NCBI GenBank assembly: GCA_903897855.1
Contig: CAIUDH010000064.1
Location: forward strand, 1 to 59,036
Reading direction: 5' to 3'
Source: an uncultured Bacteroidota bacterium
GTDB taxonomy: Bacteria > Bacteroidota > Bacteroidia > UKL13-3
DNA length: 59,036 nucleotides
In this document: piece by piece, positions 1 to 8,997 of the stretch
Layout: every line of letters starts with the position of its first letter
Numbering within the stretch: position 1 is the first letter of the stretch
Position numbers and translations under genes: made by a program
Notes under the pieces: generated by a model
The model's database searches: none
What the model was told of the DNA's origin: nothing
The model's input: only the letters and a program-made list of their open reading frames with translations

Positions 1-2404
1 CCGAGTTTCTTGTTTGTGTTCCGGTATGATAGTGCCATAACCTCCTTCCTGTGGAAAGTACAAATGGATATTCTGCATCGGGCAGCTCTGCTTGTGGGCG
101 ATAATTGGTTTGTGAAAACAATCCTTTTCCGCGCGTAAATTTGCCATTCAAATGCAGCACCGGAGTGCCCGGATGTTGCACCGTTGGACAGGGCCACTGG
201 ATCCCTAAATTTTGAATTCGTTCATAGGTAATGCCACCCATAATAGTCCCGGTTTTACGCATATCTTCCCAAGTGGCGTTGGTGGAAGTGAATTTTAAAT
301 CGACTCCGAATCTTTTTCCTAACTCTTGCATAATCCACCAAGTAGGCCTTGCTTCACCAGGGGCGGTTACCGCCTTTCGAAGAAACTGCACCCTTCGATC
401 CAGATTTGAATATGTACCTTCATCTTCATTAAAACACACATCAGGCAAAATAACATCGGCATACTCGGTAGTCATATTAGGGAAAATATCAACCACCACC
501 AGAAAATCAAGTGCCTCAATTTCTTTAATAGTTTTCGCGGTATTCGGTTCTGTTTGAACGGTATTGTCGCCTACACAAAAAAGTATTTTTGTTTCTCCTG
601 TGGTGGCTTTGTGCAGCATCGTTGGAAGCTTATATCCTTCTTTTCGTGAAAGCCCGCTTACGCCCCAGTCCATCTCCATTTTTTCAATGATTTTCTCATT
701 GGTAACCGATTGATAATTATGAAATACGTTGGGCAATGCACCCATATCGCAGGCTCCTTGTACATTGTTTTGTCCACGCAAAGGGTTTACACCACCTCCA
801 CGTTTGCCAAGATGCCCTAGAATCATTTGCAAGTTGGCGATGGTTTTTACATTATCGGTTCCACTCACATGTTCAGTAATTCCAAGACAATAAATAACAC
901 TTACCTTTTTGGCTTCCCCCAACATTTTTGCTACCTTTAGCATCGTTTCTACGGGCACTCCACAAATGGCGGAGGCTTTCTCTATCGTAAAATCCTTCAC
1001 CCACGCTTTCATGTCTTCAGGGTTCTCGGTATTATTATTCATGAAGGTTTCATCATGCCACCCATTCTTTAAAATCTCATTCATGAGCCCATTTAAAAAG
1101 GGCACATCGGTTCCAACTTTTAGCTGTACATAAAGATCCGACCAGTGGGCGATATCCACTCGGCGAGGATCGCATACAATGAGTTTCGATCCTTTTTGGG
1201 CCGCTTGCTTCACATAATAGGATGCCACAGGGTGCGCTTCGGTCATATTTGAACCGATCACAAAAATCACGTCAGTCTCCAAAATTTCATCGATGGAGTT
1301 GGTGGCGGCTCCACTGCCAAAAGCATGCGCGAGACCGGCTACGGTAGGCGCGTGGCAGGTTCTGGCGCAGTGGTCGATATTGTTTGTCTTGATGACAGCA
1401 CGAGTAAATTTCTGAATGGCATAATTATTTTCGTTGGTGATACGCCCTGAACCCAGCGCTGAAAAAATATCGGGGCCATGTTTATCAACAGTAGTTTTGA
1501 TTCGATCGGCGATAAAATCGAGCGCCTCATCCCAGGTTACACGTTCATGCTTTCCATTTCTTCGAATGGTAGGATATTGTAATCTTTTCGGACTGGCATG
1601 AAATTCATAGCCATAGCGACCTTTAACACAAAGCATGCCGTTGTTGGGCCAAACTTCTCGTCCGGTAACGCGCACCACGGCGTTCTTTTCTCGATCGACA
1701 TGCAAGGTTAATTGACAACCTACACCACAATAAGGGCAGGTGGTATCCACTTGGTCGAGTTCGGCATAACGACCCTTGCCACGCGATTTTTTATCTGTAA
1801 GTGCTCCTGTAGGGCATAGCTGTACACATTCGCCACATTGCACGCAGCTCGATTCGCCCATCGGTATTTGATCATCACACATGATCGTGGTTTGTAATCC
1901 TCGAAACCCAAAGCCCAAAACTTCGTTCACAACGGTATGATTACAAGCAGCCACACAGCGGCCACATTTGATACACTTATCGTAATCGATCACAATAAAT
2001 TCAGAGCTCTCGTCTTTGATGCCGGTAGGACAATCTGAAAAAGTCGTTTTCTCAATTCCGAGATGATAGCACGCATCTTGTAATTCACAGGTTCCACTGC
2101 GTTCGCAAGCCAAGCAGTTATGATGGCCGGAAGCAAGCATCAAATCGACTACCATACGCTGTGCGTCCTTCACCTCTTGACTTTCGCTGGAGATCGTCAT
2201 TCCTTCTCTCACTTTCAAGTTACACGAAGTTTGAAAACCACGCATACCATCGACAGCCACAATACAAGCCCTGCATTTAGCGGCTTGACCCGTTTTTGCA
2301 TGATAGCATAACGTAGGAATATAGATGCCGTTGCGTTGGGCTACGTCAAGCACCGTTTCGCCTTCCTGCGCTGCATACGACTTATTATTTAGTGTTATTT
2401 GCAT
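1..2404 (-). CDS. fdhA: NAD-linked formate dehydrogenase, catalytic (alpha) molybdopterin subunit, partial
   Basis: The reading frame is open from the ATG at 2404 to the window edge (801 codons, C-terminus missing). It oxidises formate to CO2, or runs in reverse, at a Mo/W-bis-MGD site. Domains in order: an N-terminal [2Fe-2S] ferredoxin fold (LCYH...CRAC); a Cys-rich segment HNCLACERSGTCELQ; two [4Fe-4S] motifs (CIKCGRCVAAC and CVQCGECVQLCP); the molybdopterin-oxidoreductase [4Fe-4S] motif CPYCGVGC; and the catalytic domain. The active-site stretch DHCARTCHAP places Cys350 where FdhF-type enzymes have Cys or Sec. It is read as TGC, so no selenocysteine is needed. This NuoG-like N-terminus is typical of soluble NAD(P)-linked FDHs. 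It is the last visible gene of a run with the NuoF- and NuoE-like subunits, 29 bp after the former. The family is confident; the physiological direction is not visible. Confidence 0.93.
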   Translation of the reverse strand, partial: MQITLNNKSYAAQEGETVLDVAQRNGIYIPTLCYHAKTGQAAKCRACIVAVDGMRGFQTSCNLKVREGMTISSESQEVKDAQRMVVDLMLASGHHNCLACERSGTCELQDACYHLGIEKTTFSDCPTGIKDESSEFIVIDYDKCIKCGRCVAACNHTVVNEVLGFGFRGLQTTIMCDDQIPMGESSCVQCGECVQLCPTGALTDKKSRGKGRYAELDQVDTTCPYCGVGCQLTLHVDREKNAVVRVTGREVWPNNGMLCVKGRYGYEFHASPKRLQYPTIRRNGKHERVTWDEALDFIADRIKTTVDKHGPDIFSALGSGRITNENNYAIQKFTRAVIKTNNIDHCARTCHAPTVAGLAHAFGSGAATNSIDEILETDVIFVIGSNMTEAHPVASYYVKQAAQKGSKLIVCDPRRVDIAHWSDLYVQLKVGTDVPFLNGLMNEILKNGWHDETFMNNNTENPEDMKAWVKDFTIEKASAICGVPVETMLKVAKMLGEAKKVSVIYCLGITEHVSGTDNVKTIANLQMILGHLGKRGGGVNPLRGQNNVQGACDMGALPNVFHNYQSVTNEKIIEKMEMDWGVSGLSRKEGYKLPTMLHKATTGETKILFCVGDNTVQTEPNTAKTIKEIEALDFLVVVDIFPNMTTEYADVILPDVCFNEDEGTYSNLDRRVQFLRKAVTAPGEARPTWWIMQELGKRFGVDLKFTSTNATWEDMRKTGTIMGGITYERIQNLGIQWPCPTVQHPGTPVLHLNGKFTRGKGLFSQTNYRPQAELPDAEYPFVLSTGRRLWHYHTGTQTRNS

Positions 2405-2433
2405 GATGCAAAATTTAGGAGTTCCAAGTTTAA

Positions 2434-4296
2434 TTAATATTTAATAATCGCTTCAAATTTGCACGTACTCAGGCATAATCCACAACGAATACAAACGTCG
2501 TCATCGATATTATGAATATGCTTTTTATCGCCGTGAATCGCTTCTACCGGGCAAACTTTTTTACACGCCTGACAACCGTTGCAGAGATCAAGAATTTCAA
2601 AAACAATGAGGTCTTTGCAAACCGCCGTTCTGCATTTTTTGTCAACGATATGCTCAATATATTCCTCTCTGAAATGACGTAAGGTGCTTAATACCGGATT
2701 AGGTGCAGTTTGTCCGAGGCCACAGAGTGATGCATTCGTTACGGTGCTGGCAAGCTTTTCGAGTTCATCAATATCTTTCAGCTCCCCTTTTCCAGAGCAT
2801 ATCCTCTCCACAATTTGTTTCATACGAGCCGTACCCTCACGGCATGGAACACATTTACCACACGACTCATCCTGCACAAACTCGAGAAAGAACCTGGCCA
2901 CATCAACCATACAGCTACTTTCGTCCATTACGATTAAGCCACCGCTACCCATGATCGCTCCTAATTTATTGAGTGATTCATAATCCAACGGAACATCAAG
3001 ATGTTCGGCCGGAATACAACCACCCGATGGGCCTCCAATTTGAGCCGCTTTGTATTTTTTGTGGGTCGATATTCCTCCTCCGATATCGTAAACCAATTTT
3101 CGTAAAGGAGTACCAACAGGCACTTCCACGAGCCCCGAAATTTTCACCGTCCCAGCCAGCGCAAATATTTTTGTGCCTTTACTTTTCTCTGTTCCTGTTT
3201 CAGCAAATTGAGCTCCTCCTAAATTTATTAATAACGGAATGTTTGAAAAAGTTTCCACGTTATTGAGTACCGTTGGCTTGTTCCATAACCCTTTCTCGGC
3301 CGGAAACGGGGGTCGTGGCCTCGGTTCACCCCGATTGCCTTCAATAGATGTGATGAGTGCTGTTTCTTCACCACAAACAAAAGCGCCGGAGCCTTTTCGT
3401 ATCTCAAGATCAAAATCAAATCCGGCACCCAAAATATTTTTTCCAATCAATCCATAGGTACGGGCTTGGTCGATGGCAATTTGCAATCGCTCTACAGCCA
3501 AGGGATATTCGGCACGCACATAAACATAGCCTTGAGTGCTGCCGATGGCAAATGCTCCAATAGCCATCCCTTCAATAATGCTATGGGGGTCGCCTTCTAA
3601 GATACTCCGATCCATGAAAGCTCCAGGATCTCCTTCATCGGCATTACAGAGTATATACTTTATGCTGTCCTTGCTTTTTCGTGCAAAATTCCATTTCGTG
3701 CCCGTAGGAAAACCGGCACCTCCTCGTCCACGTAGGCCTGATATGGTGACTTCCTCCACCACTTGTTCAGGGGTACTCTTGGTTAATACCCTGCACAAAG
3801 CTTGATAACCATCTTGAGCGATATAATCGGCAATTTTGGTTGGATTTATTTTACCACAATTTCTTAAAACTTGTTTATCCTGATTTTTAAAAAATGGCAA
3901 TTCCGATTTTTTGGAAACCTTCTTCTCGTCCACGGCATACAGCAAACTCTCCACAACAGTTCCACCCAGTAGGTGTTTCTCTACAATTTCTTTTACATCC
4001 TGGACACGCACTTTCTGATAAAAAGTATCATCCTTCCCGATGACCACCACGGGACCTAGTGCGCAAGGACCAAGACAGCCTGTTTCCATCACCTCAATGC
4101 AATCATTCAAAGGAGTTGAAGCTAAATGAGACAGGAAGGCATCCTTCACCTTCATTGAACCTGAAGTGATACAACTTCCGCCAGCGCAAATAAAAACCTT
4201 GTCGGAGGTAAATTCCTTGCTCTGTTGAAGCGTCTTCTGCAAGTCGCTTAATGCTTTGGCATCTGAAACAAACTGCATGTGTTTATTGGTATCCAT
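2434..4296 (-). CDS. fdhB: NuoF/HydB-like flavin subunit of formate dehydrogenase
   Basis: This is the diaphorase subunit, which passes electrons between the FDH iron-sulfur chain and NAD through FMN. Its 620 residues show an N-terminal thioredoxin-like [2Fe-2S] domain (Cys37, 42, 74, 78), the NuoF core with the FMN/NAD loop GLRGRGGAGFPTGTKW at 187-202, an SLBB region, the NuoF [4Fe-4S] site (CGKCVPC at 479-485 plus Cys525), a Cys/His segment (HIVDKKCRTAVC, 549-560), and a C-terminal 2x[4Fe-4S] ferredoxin domain (572-612). This full layout and length match HydB-type subunits of electron-bifurcating hydrogenases and formate dehydrogenases. FdsB of aerobic FDHs generally lacks the C-terminal ferredoxin part. 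Its start overlaps the stop of the NuoE-like gene by one base, indicating translational coupling. Confidence 0.92.
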   Translation of the reverse strand: MDTNKHMQFVSDAKALSDLQKTLQQSKEFTSDKVFICAGGSCITSGSMKVKDAFLSHLASTPLNDCIEVMETGCLGPCALGPVVVIGKDDTFYQKVRVQDVKEIVEKHLLGGTVVESLLYAVDEKKVSKKSELPFFKNQDKQVLRNCGKINPTKIADYIAQDGYQALCRVLTKSTPEQVVEEVTISGLRGRGGAGFPTGTKWNFARKSKDSIKYILCNADEGDPGAFMDRSILEGDPHSIIEGMAIGAFAIGSTQGYVYVRAEYPLAVERLQIAIDQARTYGLIGKNILGAGFDFDLEIRKGSGAFVCGEETALITSIEGNRGEPRPRPPFPAEKGLWNKPTVLNNVETFSNIPLLINLGGAQFAETGTEKSKGTKIFALAGTVKISGLVEVPVGTPLRKLVYDIGGGISTHKKYKAAQIGGPSGGCIPAEHLDVPLDYESLNKLGAIMGSGGLIVMDESSCMVDVARFFLEFVQDESCGKCVPCREGTARMKQIVERICSGKGELKDIDELEKLASTVTNASLCGLGQTAPNPVLSTLRHFREEYIEHIVDKKCRTAVCKDLIVFEILDLCNGCQACKKVCPVEAIHGDKKHIHNIDDDVCIRCGLCLSTCKFEAIIKY

Positions 4297-4838
4297 TAGC
4301 TGATTTCTTCTTGGTTAATTTCTTCTTTAGAACCCGTTTTTTGTTTCTTGTAGGTACTTAGTATTTTCTTGACATCGGAAGGCTTTACCCATTGGTGTAC
4401 CTCCTCATTTACCATGATTATAGGTGCTAAGCCACAAGCACCAAAACAACGTCCAACATCCAAGGTAAATAATTTGTCGGCGGATGTTTCCCCGATATCG
4501 ATGCTCAATTGCTGTTTCAATGCGGTGAGCACCTCATTAGCGCCTTGCACATAACAGGCAGTGCCCAAACAAACACGTATCAAAAATTTACCACGAGGTT
4601 TGAGTGAGAAGAATGAATAGAAAGTAATGACCCCATACACTTTGGATAAAGGCTCATTCAGCTTCTCTGAAATTTTCAGAATAGCCTCTTCAGGAATGAA
4701 GCCAAAAAGACTTTGTGTGGCTTGAAGAACCGGAATTAAAGCCCCCGGTTTATCTTTGAAGGAGATGATTATCTCTTCCAACCTTTGTAGTAAACCTTCA
4801 TCATCATTACCACAAGAACATTTATTAACCTTTGTCAT
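4296..4838 (-). CDS. fdhC: NuoE/HydC-like [2Fe-2S] subunit of formate dehydrogenase
   Basis: This small electron-transfer subunit has a thioredoxin-like fold and binds one [2Fe-2S] cluster. An N-terminal helical bundle (IPVLQATQSLFGFIP) is followed by the NuoE cluster ligands Cys90, Cys95, Cys131 and Cys135 in the motifs CLGTAC and CFGAC. At 180 residues it has normal length. The lysine- and glutamate-rich tail after residue 160 is probably disordered. It is the first gene of the dehydrogenase run and overlaps the next gene by one base. An upstream gap of 154 bp separates it from fdhD, so it probably has its own promoter. The same fold serves as NuoE, HydC or FdsG; the neighbours decide for formate dehydrogenase. 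The gene symbol is by analogy. Confidence 0.9.
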   Translation of the reverse strand: MTKVNKCSCGNDDEGLLQRLEEIIISFKDKPGALIPVLQATQSLFGFIPEEAILKISEKLNEPLSKVYGVITFYSFFSLKPRGKFLIRVCLGTACYVQGANEVLTALKQQLSIDIGETSADKLFTLDVGRCFGACGLAPIIMVNEEVHQWVKPSDVKKILSTYKKQKTGSKEEINQEEIS

Positions 4839-4992
4839 TTGAAATTTAAATTAGTACCATTTATGATTATTCCGGCAAATTATTTCCATCTAACACTGAC
4901 TTTTTTCTTGAATAATTATCTATAGTAAACGACCTTTTTATCTCTTATATAGTTTCTAAGTATACTATTCTTCACCTGCATCAATCACCCAT
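4839..4992 (-). promoter_or_regulatory. Probable promoter region of the formate dehydrogenase genes
   Basis: This non-coding gap lies between the fdhD stop and the start of the NuoE-like gene. Read on the minus strand it is AT-rich and contains TAATTTGC about 40 bases before the ATG. That is one base short of the TAnnTTTG box, so it is only a possible -7 element. The palindrome GTATAC lies further upstream. No clear terminator hairpin separates it from fdhD. Confidence 0.3.
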
Positions 4993-5799
4993 TTATTGCA
5001 CTTTTCGCAGGCGCTCAACACCACTGTAGGTGGTAAATTTGTCCTCTCTACAAAAAGCCATCAAGGTAATTCCCAACCGTTCGGCTAAGTCGACTGCGAG
5101 TGAAGATGGAGCTGAAACGGCTGCCAGAAAGGGAATGCCTGCGGCAAAACATTTGTTTACAATTTCATAAGAAATTCTTCCACTCACCACCAACACTTTA
5201 GCTCTCGATAGTTGCCTTTGTAAGAGCAAACTTCCAATTACTTTATCTACCGCATTATGACGTCCGATATCTTCTTGAATGGTGAGCAGTTCTTCTTCCA
5301 TAGTGAATGCCGCTGCCGCATGCGAGCCCCCCGATTGCCTGAACGTATTTTGAGCGGCGCTCATCTGTTCAAACATTCTGGTAACACTTCCTGGATCAAG
5401 TGTTACGTTATCCATCAACTTATCGGCATTCTCGGGCAGGGTATCGAGCTCTGATTTACCACAGATACCGCAGGAAGAAACCGAAATAATACTTCTCGCA
5501 ATCTCGAACCCTTTCCCAATTTTATCAATTGGAATCGTGACATTAATGCTCGTGACAAAACCGCTTGTGTTTGTTTCTTGGATCGTGGTGATTGGATCAA
5601 TTACGATATCAGAATAAACATTTTCGGATAAAAGAAGACCACGTACCAGCTCATTCTCTGAGCCCGGTGTACACATCGTAACTGTAAATGGGGTATTGTT
5701 GATCGTGATTTTTAATGCCTCCTCTACCACAAGGATATCATCCACTTGAAAGCATTCACCTTCGAGGTATTTTAGTGCCGTGTAAGCTGCCGTACTCAT
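4993..5799 (-). CDS. fdhD: Formate dehydrogenase maturation sulfurtransferase FdhD
   Basis: FdhD moves sulfur from a cysteine desulfurase onto the bis-MGD cofactor, which formate dehydrogenases need for activity. The 268-residue protein has the family CxxC motif in SSCGICGKSELD (Cys110 and Cys113), the conserved segment LVRGLLLSENV near the N-terminus, and GGSHAAA followed by DIGRHNAVDKVIG in the middle. The length is normal. It starts one base after the stop codon of fhs, so the two are almost certainly co-transcribed. Its position between fhs and the dehydrogenase genes supports the FDH assignment of the downstream molybdoenzyme over other members of that superfamily. Confidence 0.95.
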   Translation of the reverse strand: MSTAAYTALKYLEGECFQVDDILVVEEALKITINNTPFTVTMCTPGSENELVRGLLLSENVYSDIVIDPITTIQETNTSGFVTSINVTIPIDKIGKGFEIARSIISVSSCGICGKSELDTLPENADKLMDNVTLDPGSVTRMFEQMSAAQNTFRQSGGSHAAAAFTMEEELLTIQEDIGRHNAVDKVIGSLLLQRQLSRAKVLVVSGRISYEIVNKCFAAGIPFLAAVSAPSSLAVDLAERLGITLMAFCREDKFTTYSGVERLRKVQ

Positions 5800-5800
5800 C

Positions 5801-7483
5801 TCAAGAAAGTCCTGTTATTTTTCCGTTTGCATCAATGTCCATCCCTTCGGAGGCTGGTGTTACTGGCAATCCAGGCATACGCATCATATCGCCTAGAATG
5901 GGAATAACAAATCCCGCACCTGCCGCAAATTCAAATTCACGAACGGTAACATTGAAGTTTCGTGGTCGTCCAATTTTTGACTCATTATCTGATAACGATT
6001 TTTGAGTTTTCGCCATACAAATAGGCAAATTATCGTATCCTAATGCTTTGATTGTTTTTAGGCCCGAACGTGCTTTCGCCGAGTATTCGACATTGTCGGC
6101 ACCGTAAATTTCGGTCGCTATAATTCGTATTTTCTCTTCTATCGATTGGTTCCAATCGTAGAGTGGCTTGAAATTATTTTCACCGCTCTCTATGACTTTT
6201 ACGACTGCTTTAGCCAGGTCGGTGGTACCTGCTCCCCCTTTCGCCCAACACTCCGAAAGCACCGCATCAACGCCATGTTTAGCACATTCTGTTTTGATGA
6301 ACTCCACTTCTTCAACCGAGTCGCTCATAAAGCTATTGATCGCAACCACAGGCTTGATACCGAATTTTAAAATGTTTTCGATATGTTTCTCTAAATTTTC
6401 AAACCCTTTTTGCACCCGTTCTAAGCTTGGCGTATTATACTCGTCTTTTTTTGCGCCGCCATGATGTCTTAAAGCCCTAATTGTAGCTACTAAAACTACG
6501 GCATTGGGCTTTATCCCTGCATAACCACATTTAATATTCATAAACTTCTCAGCACCTAAATCGGCGCCAAAACCAGCCTCTGTAACAACATAATCGGCCA
6601 ACGAAAGTCCCATTTTGGTGGCAATAATAGTGTTGGTACCTTGAGCAATATTAGCAAAAGGCCCTCCATGTATAATCGCTGGATTTCCCTCAAGGGTTTG
6701 TACTAGATTGGGTTTGATTGCATCTTTTAGCAGAATAGCCATCGCGCCTTGTGCGTTGAGATCGCGAGCAAAAACGGGTTTGCCTTCAAAGGTGTATCCA
6801 ACAAATATATTACCGAGTTTCTGCTTTAAATCTTCGATATTATTCGACATGCATAAAATGGCCATCACCTCCGATGCGGGAGTGATATTAAACCCGTCTT
6901 GACGAGGGGTACCATTGGTGGTGCCTCCAAGGCCGATAATGATGTTGCGCAAAGAACGATCGTTCATATCCATCACTCGTTTCCACACTACCGTTCGGGC
7001 ATCAATATTAAGGTTACGGCTTTTGTTTTGAATATTATTATCGATTAATGCAGCCAATAAATTGTTGGCCTTTTCAATAGCAGAAAAATCACCTGTAAAA
7101 TGCAGATTGATATCTTCCATTGGAATTACTTGAGAGTACCCACCCCCAGCGGCTCCACCTTTAATACCAAATACCGGACCAAGCGAAGGTTCGCGCAGTA
7201 CCACCGCCGTCTTTTTGCCAATGAGATTTAAGCCTTCCGTCAATCCTATGGAAGTGGTGGTCTTACCTTCTCCAGCAGGCGTTGGACTGATGGCCGTAAC
7301 TAAAACCAATTTATGGTTTTTTATTTTCGCTTCATCAATTAGATTGAGAGGAAGTTTTGCTTTGTACTTTCCGTAATGTTCGAGATCATCGACTGCAATA
7401 CCAAGCTTCGTTGCGATCTCATTGATATGAATAATTTTTGCACTTTGTGCAATCTCGAGATCCGTTAAAAATTTTGTTGTCAT
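5801..7483 (-). CDS. fhs: Formate--tetrahydrofolate ligase
   Basis: The enzyme makes 10-formyl-tetrahydrofolate from formate, ATP and THF, and can run in reverse to release formate with ATP gain. The 560 residues match the usual length (about 556-560). The P-loop is at 68-78 ([11 protein letters not shown]), followed by [11 protein letters not shown] and the conserved stretches [20 protein letters not shown] and [10 protein letters not shown]. It is the first gene of a block with fdhD directly behind it and formate dehydrogenase after that, which ties the folate one-carbon pool to formate oxidation or reduction. No folD, metF or other acetyl-CoA pathway gene is visible in the window. The ATG at 7483 follows an AT-rich leader. 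Confidence 0.97.
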   Translation of the reverse strand: MTTKFLTDLEIAQSAKIIHINEIATKLGIAVDDLEHYGKYKAKLPLNLIDEAKIKNHKLVLVTAISPTPAGEGKTTTSIGLTEGLNLIGKKTAVVLREPSLGPVFGIKGGAAGGGYSQVIPMEDINLHFTGDFSAIEKANNLLAALIDNNIQNKSRNLNIDARTVVWKRVMDMNDRSLRNIIIGLGGTTNGTPRQDGFNITPASEVMAILCMSNNIEDLKQKLGNIFVGYTFEGKPVFARDLNAQGAMAILLKDAIKPNLVQTLEGNPAIIHGGPFANIAQGTNTIIATKMGLSLADYVVTEAGFGADLGAEKFMNIKCGYAGIKPNAVVLVATIRALRHHGGAKKDEYNTPSLERVQKGFENLEKHIENILKFGIKPVVAINSFMSDSVEEVEFIKTECAKHGVDAVLSECWAKGGAGTTDLAKAVVKVIESGENNFKPLYDWNQSIEEKIRIIATEIYGADNVEYSAKARSGLKTIKALGYDNLPICMAKTQKSLSDNESKIGRPRNFNVTVREFEFAAGAGFVIPILGDMMRMPGLPVTPASEGMDIDANGKITGLS

Positions 7484-7907
7484 ATAATAAAATTTACCTT
7501 AAAATATATTGATTCTATTTATTTAAATGTTACTAAAAAAAGCCTGTGAAGGCCTTACTATGAATTTGCCACTAATGCTTTCGCAGTCAAAAAATAACGC
7601 CTTCGAGAACGCCCCCTTTATGGTGATACTCTGTTGCAATATTAATGTATTTTTTTGTTTTGTAAAGAACTACATTTATGATGCGTTGAGTCATACTTTT
7701 GTATTGGGCAGAGCAGAAGAGAATAATAAAAATGCCATCAGAGTGCACCATCATCGGCCCCTCATAAGAAAAGCGATCGAACTCGAGGTGGACTATAGAA
7801 AAATCAGAAGAATAATGGCATCCAAAGTTTGGGCAAAAATGAAGCGATTAAAATCCGAACTCGAATCACCATGATGTATATCTAAGAATTTTGTTTATTT
7901 TTATGGC
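7484..7907. other. Largely non-coding gap with a doubtful small ORF
   Basis: This is the only stretch above 300 bases without a well-supported gene. It holds the upstream region of fhs (minus strand) and of the NTF2-like gene (plus strand). A plus-strand frame at 7527-7874 is open, but its first half reads like random hydrophobic sequence. Only its last 50 or so codons are charged and helix-like. A TAnnTTTG box (TACTTTTG, 7694-7701) lies just ahead of that part. A GTG at about 7741 could begin a peptide of some 44 residues, but there is no recognisable family. Confidence 0.4.
7694..7701 (+). promoter_or_regulatory. TAnnTTTG -7 promoter box
   Basis: TACTTTTG matches the Bacteroidota -7 consensus exactly. 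No TTG or TTTG sits at the usual distance upstream. It could drive a transcript through the doubtful small ORF and into the NTF2-like gene 207 bases downstream. Confidence 0.3.
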
Positions 7908-8324
7908 ATGGAAAATCCAAGACCTCCCCTACCTCCTTTCAGCCTTGAAACTGCCCTACAAAAAGTGCAAATGGCCGAAGATGCCTGGAACAGCAAGGAC
8001 CCTGATCGGGTATGCATGGCCTACACGTTAAATACCGAATGGCGTAACCGGTCCGAATTTATAAATGGAAGAGAGGCTGTTCGTGCTTTTTTGAAGCGCA
8101 AGTGGGAGTATGAATTGCACTATAAACTGAAAAAAGAATTATGGGCGTTTCTGGGAAACAGAATCGCTGTGAGATTCGAATACGAGTATCAAAACCAGGC
8201 AGGGATATGGTTTAGAGCCTATGGAAACGAGAATTGGGAATTTGATGAACAGGGGTTGATGGATAAACGATTCGCAAGCATAAACGACCTGCAGATAAGC
8301 GAAGCGGAGAGGAAATTTAAATGA
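7908..8324 (+). CDS. NTF2/SnoaL-like protein, DUF1348 family
   Basis: This 138-residue protein has the features of DUF1348: the start [29 protein letters not shown], the core [18 protein letters not shown], and RFEYEYQ...[16 protein letters not shown]. The fold is a small alpha/beta cone of the SnoaL/NTF2 type, and the function is unknown. It ends at SEAERKFK, whereas family members as I recall them continue with a conserved tail of about 20 residues (of the type HWPLGRRPDDHPG). The 20 codons beyond the stop do not resemble that tail, so a simple point-mutation stop is unlikely. It is convergent with the acetyltransferase gene. Confidence 0.8.
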   Translation: MENPRPPLPPFSLETALQKVQMAEDAWNSKDPDRVCMAYTLNTEWRNRSEFINGREAVRAFLKRKWEYELHYKLKKELWAFLGNRIAVRFEYEYQNQAGIWFRAYGNENWEFDEQGLMDKRFASINDLQISEAERKFK

Positions 8325-8369
8325 GAGGAACACGGTGCTACTTCTTCAGTAAAGGAAGTTTTAAAGAGA

Positions 8370-8882
8370 TTATACCCGTTTACGTAAATAATAATCCTCA
8401 TAAATTTTAGTTCCTAACCTGAACGTTCGTTCACCGATGGTTTCAAAACCACAGGAAGTATAAAATTTTAGAGCTCGGTGATTTTCTTTCCACACCCCGA
8501 GCCATAAATATTCGGAAGAAAATTCTTTGCTTAATTCAAAAGCATGATGCATTAATGCATGACCTGCTTTTTGTCGATAATATTCCTTTAAAACATAAAT
8601 ACGCTGAAGTTCAGTGGCCTTTTCAGAGGCAAATGCTTCACATGGGATATTGAAATTTAATTTCAGGTAACCGATGGCCTTGGGGCCATGAAAACATAAA
8701 TAATAGCCGGTTTTCGCGCTTTTGAGCTCTTCTTCAATCTTTTCTTTAGAGAAATATCTGCTTGTATAATCCTCCAAATCTGCTTCAGTATTAAAGGCAG
8801 CATAGGCTTCTGTAAAGGTTTGAGCACCTAATTTACAGATGGTGTCGACATCGGAGAAGGTGGCTTTGGAAATTTCAAACAT
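8370..8882 (-). CDS. GNAT family N-acetyltransferase
   Basis: This 170-residue protein has the GNAT fold: a starting segment ISKATFSDVDTICKLG, then LQRIYVLKEYYRQKAGHALM, which carries the acetyl-CoA pyrophosphate-binding motif A (here RQKAGHAL in place of the usual Q/RxxGxG/A), then LGVWKENHRALKFYTSCGF, the motif B helix typical of RimI-like enzymes. The substrate cannot be read from sequence. It is divergent from ribBA (115 bp between starts) and convergent with the DUF1348 gene, so it is probably monocistronic. Confidence 0.88.
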   Translation of the reverse strand: MFEISKATFSDVDTICKLGAQTFTEAYAAFNTEADLEDYTSRYFSKEKIEEELKSAKTGYYLCFHGPKAIGYLKLNFNIPCEAFASEKATELQRIYVLKEYYRQKAGHALMHHAFELSKEFSSEYLWLGVWKENHRALKFYTSCGFETIGERTFRLGTKIYEDYYLRKRV

Positions 8883-8997
8883 GTTGCAAGTTTAATTATT
8901 TGCCGATACAATCACAATAAAAAACAGAATCGTAAATTCGCGCCCTCATGCCTAAACTATTATCGGCATAATTATACATTCTTAATTCTCAAATACC

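Noticed and set aside
231-1133. Plus-strand ORFs of 74-108 codons
   Set aside because: They lie opposite the continuous formate dehydrogenase frame and look like its shadow.
2684-3805. Several plus-strand ORFs of 68-99 codons
   Set aside because: Antisense shadows of the NuoF/HydB-like gene; no protein-like features.
7527-7874. 115-codon plus-strand ORF as a full gene
   Set aside because: Its first half is low-quality hydrophobic sequence overlapping the fhs leader, and no family is recognised; only the last part is mentioned as a weak possibility.
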